Origin: Lichenicola sp965198655
Lineage (GTDB): Bacteria > Pseudomonadota > Alphaproteobacteria > Acetobacterales > Acetobacteraceae
Assembly (NCBI GenBank): GCA_965198655.1
Contig: OZ240668.1
Coordinates: 310,001 to 374,000, forward strand
Direction: 5' to 3'
DNA length: 64,000 nt
Each line of letters begins with the position of its first letter. The first letter of the stretch is position 1. Both the position numbers and the translations under genes were made by a program. The notes below the pieces were generated by a model. It was not told where the DNA came from. It ran no database searches and saw only the letters and a program-made list of their open reading frames with translations. This document shows, in pieces, positions 25,978 to 33,380 of the stretch.

Positions 25978-28221
25978 TCACTCGCCGCGACCTGATCTCA
26001 ACTCGACGAGGCTGCCGGATGACGCTGCCTGCGCCCGTCGGAGCGTCGCCGCCACCTTGGCGACCAGCTCGTCGCGCTTGAACGGCTTGCCGATCAACTG
26101 CACGCCGTCGTCCAGCCGGCCGTGATGCACGATCGAGTTCTCGGTGTAGCCAGACATGTAGAGCACCCTCACCTCGGGGCGCAGGGCGTTGACCCGTTCC
26201 GCCAGCTCCCGGCCGCGCAACGGGCCCGGCAGCACCACGTCGGTCAGGAGCAGGGCGATCTCCGCGGCGTGGGCGTCGAACAGGCGCAGGCCCTCCTCGC
26301 CGTCCGCGGCCTCCAGCACCCGGTAGCCGACATCGGCCAGGATCGAGACCGCGACCTCCCGCACCGCCGGCTCGTCCTCGACCACCAGCACGGTGGCGTT
26401 GCCGCGCGGTAGCGCGGCCGGCGCGCTCATGCGCGGCCTGAGGGGTGCTACGCCGATCGCCCGCGGCAGGTAGAGCCGAACGGTGGTGCCGTGTCCGGGC
26501 TCGGAATAGATCTTCACGTGGCCGCCCGACTGCTTGACGAAGCCGAACACCATGGCGAGCCCGAGGCCGGTGCCCTTGCCATCCGGCTTGGTGGTGAAGA
26601 ACGGCTCGAACACGCGCGCCGCCACCTCCGGGCTCATGCCGTGGCCGGTGTCGGACACCGCGAGCATGGCGTAGTCGCCGGGCGTCACCTCGTGATGGGC
26701 ACTCGCATACACCTCGTCGAGCACCTTGTTGGCCACCTCGATGGTCAGCCGGCCGCCGTCGGGCATGGCGTCGCGGGCGTTCAGCGCCAGGTTGAGCACC
26801 GCGCTCTCGAGCTGCGCGTGGTCCGCCATCGCCGGCCACAGCCCGGCGGTCTCGACGTAGCGCACGTCGATGTGCGCGCCCAGCGTGCGCTGCATCAGCG
26901 GCATCAGTTCGGGCACGATCCCGGCGAGGTCGATCGGCGCCGGCGCCAACGGCTGCTTGCGCGCGAACGCGAGCAACTGCGCGGTGAGGGTGGCGCCGCG
27001 TTGCGCCGCCCCGGCGGCGCGGTCGATCCGCGCCTGCAGCGCCGGGTCGCCGTCCAGCCTGGTGCGCATCATCTCCAGGTTGCCCAGGATCACGGTCAGC
27101 AGGTTGTTGAAGTCGTGCGCGATGCCGCCGGTGAGCTGGCCGACCGCCTGCATCTTCTGCCCTTCGCGCAGCACCGCTTCCGCCTGGACACGCTTGGTCA
27201 TGTCGGTGATGGTCAGCACGAACCCGCCATCCGGCATCGGCGTCCGTCGCAGCTCCAGGTGGTGCCCGTCGCCGCGTGTGCGCTCGTAGGCCACCACCCT
27301 GTCCTGCGGCGACGGGTGCGCGTGGCGGATCTGCTCCTCGGTCTCCAGGAGCGGGGCACCGTCGCCGGACAGGTGCTGGTCGAACGCGGCATAGGGGCTG
27401 CCCGCCCGCACCATCGCCTCGGGCAGGTCGAGCAGCACCCGGAAGCAGTCGTTCCAGTTCGACAGCCCGTGGTCGGCGCCGAACACGGCGACCCCCTGGC
27501 TCAGGCTGTCCAGCGAGGCGCGCAGTTGCAGGGCCACGGTGCGCTGCTCCGCCTCGATCCGGTGGGTGTGCGCCCAGGCCCGGTTGAGCATCCGTGCCGC
27601 CCAGGCCAGGGCCAGCAGCGCCGTCACCATGCCCGCCAGCAGGAGCCGGCGAACCCAGAGGCCGCGACGGTCGGCGGCGGCCATGCGCCGCGCCAGCAGC
27701 CCGCTCTCGTCGTCGGCCATCGTCCCCAGGATCGCCTCGATCCGCTTCATGGAGTTGCGGCCAGAATCGGTCAGCACGATCGCCAGCGCCGCATCCAGGC
27801 CCAACGAGCGGCGCAACTGCACCGTCTGCGCCAACTCTTCCAGCTTGTGCTGCAGCACCGGCGACAGCGCCTGCAGGCGGGCCTGCTCCACGGGATTGTC
27901 CGCGGTCAGCCGCTGCAGCTCCCCGGTCAGGAACGTCACCCGCCCGATGGCGGTGTCGTAGGGCAGGAGGTACTCGTCGCGGCCCGTCAGCAGGAAGCCG
28001 CGCTGTCCGGTCTCGGCGTTGCGGATCGCGAGGTCGAGATCCTTGATCGTGATGATGACGTCGTCGGTATGCTGCGACCAGCGCCGGGCGGTGCGGGCCT
28101 GGTCGATCTGCACCCAGGTCACGCCACACACCAGCAGCAGGATGCTGACCAGCACCCCGAACATGAGCAGGTTGGCACGGCGGACGATGGAGTGGCTCAT
28201 GCGGGCGGCACGATCATTCAT
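25978..28221 (-). CDS. Hybrid sensor histidine kinase (CHASE3-PAS-HisKA-HATPase-REC)
   Basis: 747 residues. Two membrane helices (about 15-37 and 192-210) enclose a periplasmic CHASE3 domain (about 40-185; RNAETGQRGFLLTGRDEYL). A PAS domain (about 235-345; LDSLSQGVAVFGADHGLSNWND) precedes the dimerisation domain with H369 in GGIAHDFNNLLTV. An ATPase domain (N-box NLALNARDAMP, G-boxes DTGHGM and GKGTGLGLAMV) and a C-terminal receiver domain (VLVVEDEPAVRE; LLLTDVVLPG; IGKPFK) follow. The form is common in Acetobacteraceae and Methylobacterium. The stimulus and partner regulator are unknown, with no regulator gene adjacent. The start may be ATG 28221 or 28200. Confidence 0.9.
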   Translation of the reverse strand: MNDRAARMSHSIVRRANLLMFGVLVSILLLVCGVTWVQIDQARTARRWSQHTDDVIITIKDLDLAIRNAETGQRGFLLTGRDEYLLPYDTAIGRVTFLTGELQRLTADNPVEQARLQALSPVLQHKLEELAQTVQLRRSLGLDAALAIVLTDSGRNSMKRIEAILGTMADDESGLLARRMAAADRRGLWVRRLLLAGMVTALLALAWAARMLNRAWAHTHRIEAEQRTVALQLRASLDSLSQGVAVFGADHGLSNWNDCFRVLLDLPEAMVRAGSPYAAFDQHLSGDGAPLLETEEQIRHAHPSPQDRVVAYERTRGDGHHLELRRTPMPDGGFVLTITDMTKRVQAEAVLREGQKMQAVGQLTGGIAHDFNNLLTVILGNLEMMRTRLDGDPALQARIDRAAGAAQRGATLTAQLLAFARKQPLAPAPIDLAGIVPELMPLMQRTLGAHIDVRYVETAGLWPAMADHAQLESAVLNLALNARDAMPDGGRLTIEVANKVLDEVYASAHHEVTPGDYAMLAVSDTGHGMSPEVAARVFEPFFTTKPDGKGTGLGLAMVFGFVKQSGGHVKIYSEPGHGTTVRLYLPRAIGVAPLRPRMSAPAALPRGNATVLVVEDEPAVREVAVSILADVGYRVLEAADGEEGLRLFDAHAAEIALLLTDVVLPGPLRGRELAERVNALRPEVRVLYMSGYTENSIVHHGRLDDGVQLIGKPFKRDELVAKVAATLRRAQAASSGSLVELRSGRGE

Positions 28222-28457
28222 AAGTTATAAACCCGTCCGTGCCGCCACGTCAGCCGGGCGCGTTCCAGGGCCGCGACGTCGGCCGGTGGCCGCCGGCGGC
28301 GCGGGCGTCCGTGACGGCACCGGTCGCGATCCGGCCCGCGCCGAGTTCAATGGCTTGCCCCTGACGTTCGCTCGAACTTCAGGGATGGGCAGGCCACCGA
28401 AGACAAACGACCGATCGCGCCGTCCGCCGCGTCGTGACGCTCAGGCCCGTCGCCGGT

Positions 28458-29522
28458 TCAGGATGCGGCCGGCTTCGCGTCCGGCTGTCCGATCTCCTTG
28501 CGTATCGCGGCATCGCCGGCATTGAGCAGCTCCTCCGCGACCTGCTTCGCGTTGCCGGACAGGTTGCCGCTCAAGGCGTCGTCGACCAGGCGCCCCGGGC
28601 TCGCGCTGCCGGCCAGCCCGTGCGCCTGCACGCTGTCGCGGCCCTTGTCGAGCACGGCCTGGGCCACGTGCGCGCCTCCATCGACCGTCGTCTGCGCCAG
28701 GCTGCGGGCGCCGTCCCGGGCCTGGCCCGCGAGCTGGCCGAGCGCTGCCTCCTCGCGCTCCGACTGCGGCACCAGCGCGCCCAGCAGCGCGCCGGCCGCG
28801 AGGCCCAGCGCGCCCAGGAACACGGGGCTTTCGATCAGCGCCGACGCCAGGCTTTCGCCCGCCTGTCCGGCCGCGTGGCCGCCCTGCGCCATCGCGGCAC
28901 CGGCGCGATGCGCCGCGTCGCCGACGCTCTGGCCCAGGCCGGACGCGACGCTGCCCAGCGCGCCGGCGGCGCCGCTCGCCCCGTCGCGAAGATCGCCCGC
29001 CCGTCCGGCAACCGCCTGCTGCGCGTCGCGGAGGGCATGGGCGATCCGCTGCGAGAAGGACTCCGACGTGTCCTCCTGGTGGCGCGCCAGTCCCAGCGCC
29101 CGTCCGCGGGCGTCGTCGAGCCGGACCGCGTAGTCCTGCTCCGTCTCGCCGGGCCGGCGCACCACGCTGCCCTCCGCCTCTCGGATCCGGGCCGTCATCG
29201 CCGGGTAGCCGCCGGCGTTGAAGCTCGGCGGGCCGGCCGGCGCGGCCTGCGTCGGCGCACCCGTGCCCGGGCGCGGGTTGGAGGCCATCAGCCAGACCAG
29301 ACCGATGCCGGTGATGGCGGCGGGAACGGGGTTGCCGCGCACGCTCTGCAGGAGGTTGCGGCCGAACTCGGCGCCTTCGCTGCCGCGGAAGGTGCGCATC
29401 ACGTCGTCGAGCAACTGGCCCGGCGAAAGCTGCTGCAGCTCGCTCAGGTGGCCGTCGAGCCGGGAGCGCGTCTGGTCGAGCTCGCGCTCCAGGCGGCCGG
29501 GATCGGATGAGGCGAACGACAT
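28458..29522 (-). CDS. DUF3618-containing protein
   Basis: 354 residues. An N-terminal DUF3618 region (about 10-55; RLERELDQTRSRLDGHLSELQQLSPGQLLDDV) is followed by one short hydrophobic stretch (about 66-82). A long Ala/Gly-rich helical part ends in another hydrophobic segment (FLGALGLAAGALLGALVPQSE). ATG 29522 overlaps the stop of the preceding holin-like gene. This is the third gene of a set (184-residue helical protein, DUF1469 holin-like protein, DUF3618 protein) seen together in several alphaproteobacteria. A membrane-stress role is inferred, but the molecular function is unknown. Confidence 0.75.
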   Translation of the reverse strand: MSFASSDPGRLERELDQTRSRLDGHLSELQQLSPGQLLDDVMRTFRGSEGAEFGRNLLQSVRGNPVPAAITGIGLVWLMASNPRPGTGAPTQAAPAGPPSFNAGGYPAMTARIREAEGSVVRRPGETEQDYAVRLDDARGRALGLARHQEDTSESFSQRIAHALRDAQQAVAGRAGDLRDGASGAAGALGSVASGLGQSVGDAAHRAGAAMAQGGHAAGQAGESLASALIESPVFLGALGLAAGALLGALVPQSEREEAALGQLAGQARDGARSLAQTTVDGGAHVAQAVLDKGRDSVQAHGLAGSASPGRLVDDALSGNLSGNAKQVAEELLNAGDAAIRKEIGQPDAKPAAS

Positions 29523-29917
29523 CAGATGTGCTCCTTGAGGACGCCGACGTCCTTCTGCAGACTGTCTGTGGCGCGCGTTGGAGTCAGGGCCTTCAACGAG
29601 ATCATGCGCAGCCCGGACAAGGCGAACAGGCCGCCGACAGCGACGATCACGACGCCGACGATCAGGGATGCGGCCCACACCGGAAGAACCAGCGCCAAAG
29701 CAGCGGCGATGCCCTCCAGCACCACGACCAGCCCCGCAAAGGCCACCAGCGCGCCGCCGAGCAGGAACACTGCGGCGATGATGACGCGGTGCAGCTTCTG
29801 GTCCAGCTCGGCGCGTGCCAACTGGATCTCGCCGCGGACGAGGTCCTGGATGTCCCGCGCGATGCTGCCGAGGAGCGGGCCGAGGTTGGTGGCGGCGGCG
29901 GACCTGCTCGCGCTCAT
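29522..29917 (-). CDS. Phage holin-like membrane protein (DUF1469 family)
   Basis: 131 residues with an amphipathic N-terminus (LLGSIARDIQDLVRGEIQLARAELDQKLHR). Two adjacent membrane helices (about 44-70 and 75-102) follow, the usual pattern of the Actinobacterial holin/DUF1469 (YqjE-like) family. Despite the family name there are no phage genes around it. Genes on both sides overlap it by four bases or one base, so it is the middle gene of a coupled three-gene unit, probably an envelope-stress protein. Confidence 0.78.
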   Translation of the reverse strand: MSASRSAAATNLGPLLGSIARDIQDLVRGEIQLARAELDQKLHRVIIAAVFLLGGALVAFAGLVVVLEGIAAALALVLPVWAASLIVGVVIVAVGGLFALSGLRMISLKALTPTRATDSLQKDVGVLKEHI

Positions 29918-30468
29918 CGCTCCTCTCCGGGGTTCTTCTCCGGGGTCATCTCCGGCATGCGCGGCAGGTCCGCCTTCGAGGCGCCGGCGACCGCGACCTT
30001 GCCGACGCGGGCGAGGGCGAAGCCGGCGGCCAGGGATGCGCCGGCGAACAAGGCGGGCTGGCGCTGGGCGAGGTCCTGCAGGTTGCCCATCAGGCCGCGC
30101 AGGTCGTTGGACCGCAGCGTGTTCGCCAGGGTGCTCAGCTCGGCCGCCCCCCGCTCCACCAGGTGAGCTACGAGGTCCTGGTGCCCTTCCAGTTGCTCGC
30201 CGGAGCGATGCACCGCCTTCGCCACGTCCTCAAGCTGGTCGGCCAAGTTGCCCTTCTGCGCCTCGGCGACCGAAGCCGCCTTCTCCCGCGCGGTGTCGGC
30301 CAAGGAGGCGCCGCGCGTCGTCGCCTGGTGTGCGACGTCCTGCGCCTCGTTCACCGCCCGGCTGCCCGCCTGCAGCGCCTGGTCGCCGACCTGGCGAACG
30401 GCATCCCCCGCGTTCTGCGCCATCGAAAGCCCTGCCTTGACGGGGTCGGTTCCGCTCGTGTCGCTCAT
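29914..30468 (-). CDS. Helical stress-associated membrane protein (first gene of DUF3618 module)
   Basis: 184 residues from ATG 30468. The N-terminal two thirds is soluble, helical and Ala/Gln-rich (QNAGDAVRQVGDQALQAGSRAVNEAQDVAHQATTRGASLADTAREKA, LEA-like in composition). One hydrophobic segment (about 140-158; PALFAGASLAAGFALARVG) follows. Similar proteins are annotated in other Rhizobiales and Rhodospirillales as nutrient-deprivation-induced. It overlaps the holin-like gene by four bases. No promoter match to the sigma-EcfG consensus was found on this strand upstream. Confidence 0.65.
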   Translation of the reverse strand: MSDTSGTDPVKAGLSMAQNAGDAVRQVGDQALQAGSRAVNEAQDVAHQATTRGASLADTAREKAASVAEAQKGNLADQLEDVAKAVHRSGEQLEGHQDLVAHLVERGAAELSTLANTLRSNDLRGLMGNLQDLAQRQPALFAGASLAAGFALARVGKVAVAGASKADLPRMPEMTPEKNPGEER

Positions 30469-30931
30469 GCGCGCGTTCTTCTCGTTGCGCCGCGTGCGAC
30501 CGGAAACGTGCCGCAGCGACAGGGTGACGACGGGATCGGGGTGAACGCGAGGCGGGATCCATCGCGGCGCCGGATCGGGCGGGTCAGGAGGTCCGGGCCA
30601 CCGCGTCCCGAAGCGGACCGCCTTCGCGCCAGGCCCCGCGGCAGCGGGAGCGGCCTCGGCGGCGATGGATGGTGGAGCATGACCGGTTGTCCTGACTGTT
30701 CGGCCGATGACTGTCGACGAGCGGACGAGGAGGCCCCTGGTCATGCCGGCGCGGGGAGCGTCGCGGCGCGGGTCGGGGTGGCAGGCGTGCGCTCGGAAGC
30801 GGCGCAGGCCGACAAAGTTTCCTGCCACGCCGGCCATGACGAGTTGTTGCGCATGGATGCCGTCCCGGGGCGCGACACGCACATGCCGCGGGCGCGCGAA
30901 CCGGAAACCGCGCATGGCTCGTCGCGACCCG
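30469..30931. other. Long divergent intergenic region
   Basis: About 460 bp between the leftward stress module and the promoter of the rightward glsB-type gene. No convincing coding frame, repeat or RNA gene was recognised; open frames here have shadow-like arginine-rich composition. It presumably contains the leftward promoter, which I could not identify. Confidence 0.4.
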
Positions 30932-30957
30932 GGAACGGAATCGATCCCGCAATCGTT
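30932..30957 (+). promoter_or_regulatory. Sigma-EcfG-type (general stress) promoter
   Basis: GGAAC at 30932-30936 and CGTT at 30954-30957 with exactly 17 bp between match the alphaproteobacterial sigma-EcfG consensus. It lies 43 bp upstream of the start at 31001. The downstream gene and the following AI-2E-type transporter gene would then belong to the PhyR-NepR-EcfG general stress response (inference). Confidence 0.7.
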
Positions 30958-31000
30958 GGCAGCCCCAGGAACATCTTCTAGAACCTTGCAGGAGCGCCGG

Positions 31001-31264
31001 ATGTCAATTCTTGGCTGGATCATTCTCGGGCTGATCGCCGGCTTCATCGGCAGCCGGATCGTCAACAAGAGCGGCGAGGGGCTGGTGCTCGACATCGTCC
31101 TGGGCATCGTCGGCGCCATCGTCGGCGGCTACCTGTTCTCGCTCCTGGGCGCGGCCCCGGTGACCGGCTTCAACCTTTACAGCATGTTCGTCGCGGTCGT
31201 CGGCGCGATCCTGGTGCTGGTGATCTACCACGCGATCTTCGGCCGACGCTCGCTCGGGCGCTGA
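31001..31264 (+). CDS. GlsB/YeaQ/YmgE-family small membrane protein
   Basis: 87 residues with three hydrophobic helices and the family pattern: LGWIILGLIAGFIGSRIV, GEGLVLDIVLGIVGAIVGGYLF, and FVAVVGAILVLVIYHAIF. These transglycosylase-associated proteins are stress-induced in many bacteria. AGGAG precedes the ATG, and a sigma-EcfG promoter lies 43 bp upstream, consistent with stress regulation. The AI-2E-type gene follows 75 bp later and could be co-transcribed. Confidence 0.85.
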   Translation: MSILGWIILGLIAGFIGSRIVNKSGEGLVLDIVLGIVGAIVGGYLFSLLGAAPVTGFNLYSMFVAVVGAILVLVIYHAIFGRRSLGR

Positions 31265-31339
31265 TCTCCGGCAACCCACGACCCGGGCCCGACCGCCATC
31301 GCCCGAGGTGGCGGTCGGTCGGGCGAGCAGGACGAAACC

Positions 31340-33298
31340 ATGCCGGAAGACAAGGGGCGGCCGGTGCCGCCGCCAAAGACCGTGGCCCAGGCGCCGGCAC
31401 CCGACGCGTCGCGCGTCATGACCCTGTTCGTCATGATCGTGGCGACACTTTACTTCGGCAAGGAGGTGCTGGTTCCGGTCACCCTGGCGCTCCTGCTCGC
31501 CTTCGTGTTAGCCCCGGTGACGACCCTGCTGCGCCGGCTCCATCTCGGCAAGGTGCCCTCCGTCCTGCTCGGCGTGATCCTGGCGCTGGGCCTGATCGTG
31601 GCGATCGGCGGCGTGATCGGCTCGCAGATTGCCGAGCTGACCTCCGACATTCCCAAATACGCGACCACGGTCGAGACCAAGGTCGCCAATGTGCGCAGCT
31701 ACACCGTCGGCCGCCTGTCGCACCTGGCCGACGTCATCGGGTCGCACCGGTCGCATGGCGCTGCCGCCGCGACCGCCGCCGCCGGCACCCCGTCGACCGC
31801 GTCCGCGACCGGCGGAGCGCAGCCGGCTCCTGCTCCTGCGGCGCCGGCACCCGCCGATACCGGCGCGTCGCCGTTGCAATTGGCCCGTACTTACCTGTCG
31901 CCGATCCTGTCGCCGCTCGCCACGCTCGGCATCGTGTTCGTGGTGGCGGTGTTCGCGCTGCTGCAGCGCGAGGACCTGCGCGACCGGCTGATCCGGCTGA
32001 TCGGCTCGGACGACCTGCACCGCACCACGCTGGCGATCGACGACGGCGGCCGTCGGCTGAGCCGCTACTTCGTCACACAGCTCAGCATCAACACCCTGTT
32101 CGGCGTGGTGATCGGTATCGGCCTGCTGATCATCGGCGTGCCCAACCCGGTGCTCTGGGGCATCCTGTCCGGCCTGCTTCGCTTCGTGCCCTATGTCGGC
32201 TCCTTCATCTCCGCGGTGCTGCCGATGGGCCTGGCGGCTGCGGTCGAGCCCGGCTGGTCGATGGTGCTGTGGACCGCGGGTCTCTATGTGGTGGTGGAGG
32301 GCGTCACTGGGCAGGTGATCGAGCCGATGGTCTACGGCCATGCCACCGGCCTGTCCCCCTTCTCGGTGGTGGTTGCCGCGATCTTCTGGTCCTGGGTGTG
32401 GGGGCCGGTCGGGCTGATCCTGTCCACTCCGCTCACGCTGTGCCTGGTGGTGATGGGCCGTCACGTGAAGCGGCTCGAGTTCCTCGACGTCATGCTCGGC
32501 GACCGGCCGGCGTTGACGCCGGTGGAAAGCTTCTACCAGCGCATTCTGGCCGGAGACGCGGATGAGGCGCAGGACCACGCCGAAACCCTGCTGCGGGAGT
32601 GCTCGCTCACCGCCTACTACGACGAGGTGGCGCTCAAGGGGATGCAGCTCGCCGCCAACGACGCCCATCGCGGCACGCTCGGCCACGACCAGCTCGAGCG
32701 CGTCAAGTCGACTATCACGTCGCTGGTGGACGGCCTGTCCAGCCAGGAGGACGAGCAGCCGCCGCCGCCGAGGCGGGGCAAGGAAGCGATCGACCCACGC
32801 GACGACGACAGCCAGTTGCACTCCCATCCCCATCCCGACAGCGTCGATGGCGACATGCAAAGCCTGCCGCCGATCTGGCGCGGCCCGGACGCGGTGATGT
32901 GCATCGCCGGGCGCGGCCCGCTGGACGAGGCTGCCGCCGCGATCCTGGCGCAGCTCGTCGGCAAGCATGGGCTGGGCAGCCGGCTGATCGGCTACGGCGA
33001 CGTGTCGCGGGAGAAGATCGAGACGCTGGACGTGTCCGGCGTGGCGATGGTCTGCGTCTCCTACCTCGACATCAGCGGCAGCCCCTCGCACCTGCGCTAC
33101 CTGATGCAGCGCCTGCGCCAGCGCCTGCCGCGCGGCACCCCGATCCTGGTCGGGCTGTGGCCAATGGAGGACTCGGCCCTGACCGACAAGGAGGTGCAGC
33201 GTACGATCGGCGCCGACTACTTCACCAGCTCGTTGGCCGAAGCAGTAACCGCCTGCGTCGACGCGGCCCGCAAGGCGGAAACCGCCCGGGCGGCGTGA
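31340..33298 (+). CDS. AI-2E-family transporter with large cytosolic C-terminal domain
   Basis: 652 residues. The AI-2E/PerM core (about 25-380) has paired N-terminal helices, a Pro/Ala-rich insert (about 140-175) and the family's SGLLRFVPYVGSFISAVLP and EGVTGQVIEPMVYGHATGLSPFSVVVAAIFW segments. The insert interrupts the region that is usually a compact loop. The C-terminal 270 residues are cytosolic: a helical part, a PPPPRRGKE / HSHPHPDSVD linker, then an alpha-beta domain (about 525-650; AVMCIAGRGPLDEAAAAILAQLV...GVAMVCVSYLDIS). The substrate is unknown; family members export diverse compounds or Na+/H+. It ends beside repeat copy D. Confidence 0.82.
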   Translation: MPEDKGRPVPPPKTVAQAPAPDASRVMTLFVMIVATLYFGKEVLVPVTLALLLAFVLAPVTTLLRRLHLGKVPSVLLGVILALGLIVAIGGVIGSQIAELTSDIPKYATTVETKVANVRSYTVGRLSHLADVIGSHRSHGAAAATAAAGTPSTASATGGAQPAPAPAAPAPADTGASPLQLARTYLSPILSPLATLGIVFVVAVFALLQREDLRDRLIRLIGSDDLHRTTLAIDDGGRRLSRYFVTQLSINTLFGVVIGIGLLIIGVPNPVLWGILSGLLRFVPYVGSFISAVLPMGLAAAVEPGWSMVLWTAGLYVVVEGVTGQVIEPMVYGHATGLSPFSVVVAAIFWSWVWGPVGLILSTPLTLCLVVMGRHVKRLEFLDVMLGDRPALTPVESFYQRILAGDADEAQDHAETLLRECSLTAYYDEVALKGMQLAANDAHRGTLGHDQLERVKSTITSLVDGLSSQEDEQPPPPRRGKEAIDPRDDDSQLHSHPHPDSVDGDMQSLPPIWRGPDAVMCIAGRGPLDEAAAAILAQLVGKHGLGSRLIGYGDVSREKIETLDVSGVAMVCVSYLDISGSPSHLRYLMQRLRQRLPRGTPILVGLWPMEDSALTDKEVQRTIGADYFTSSLAEAVTACVDAARKAETARAA

Positions 33299-33310
33299 AG
33301 TGAGCAGGTG

Positions 33311-33372
33311 AGGCCAGGGGCTCTGCCCCTGGACCCCGCCAAAGGCTGGCCTTTGGAAACCAGAACTTAGGT
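33311..33372. repeat. Palindromic intergenic repeat, copy D (short variant)
   Basis: Begins like copy C (AGGCCAGGGGCTCTGCCCCTGGACCCC) but continues with a different hairpin, CCAAAGGC-TGG-CCTTTGG. It fills the 82-bp gap between two convergent genes (stops at 33298 and 33381) and could terminate either transcript. Confidence 0.75.
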
Positions 33373-33380
33373 AGTCAGTG

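Noticed and set aside
29522..29917. Prophage remnant suggested by the holin-like gene
   Set aside because: No other phage genes or attachment sites are present. The family is widespread in non-phage contexts.
30469..30700. Sigma-EcfG promoter for the leftward stress module
   Set aside because: Searched the minus strand for GGAAC-N16/17-CGTT or near matches and found none.
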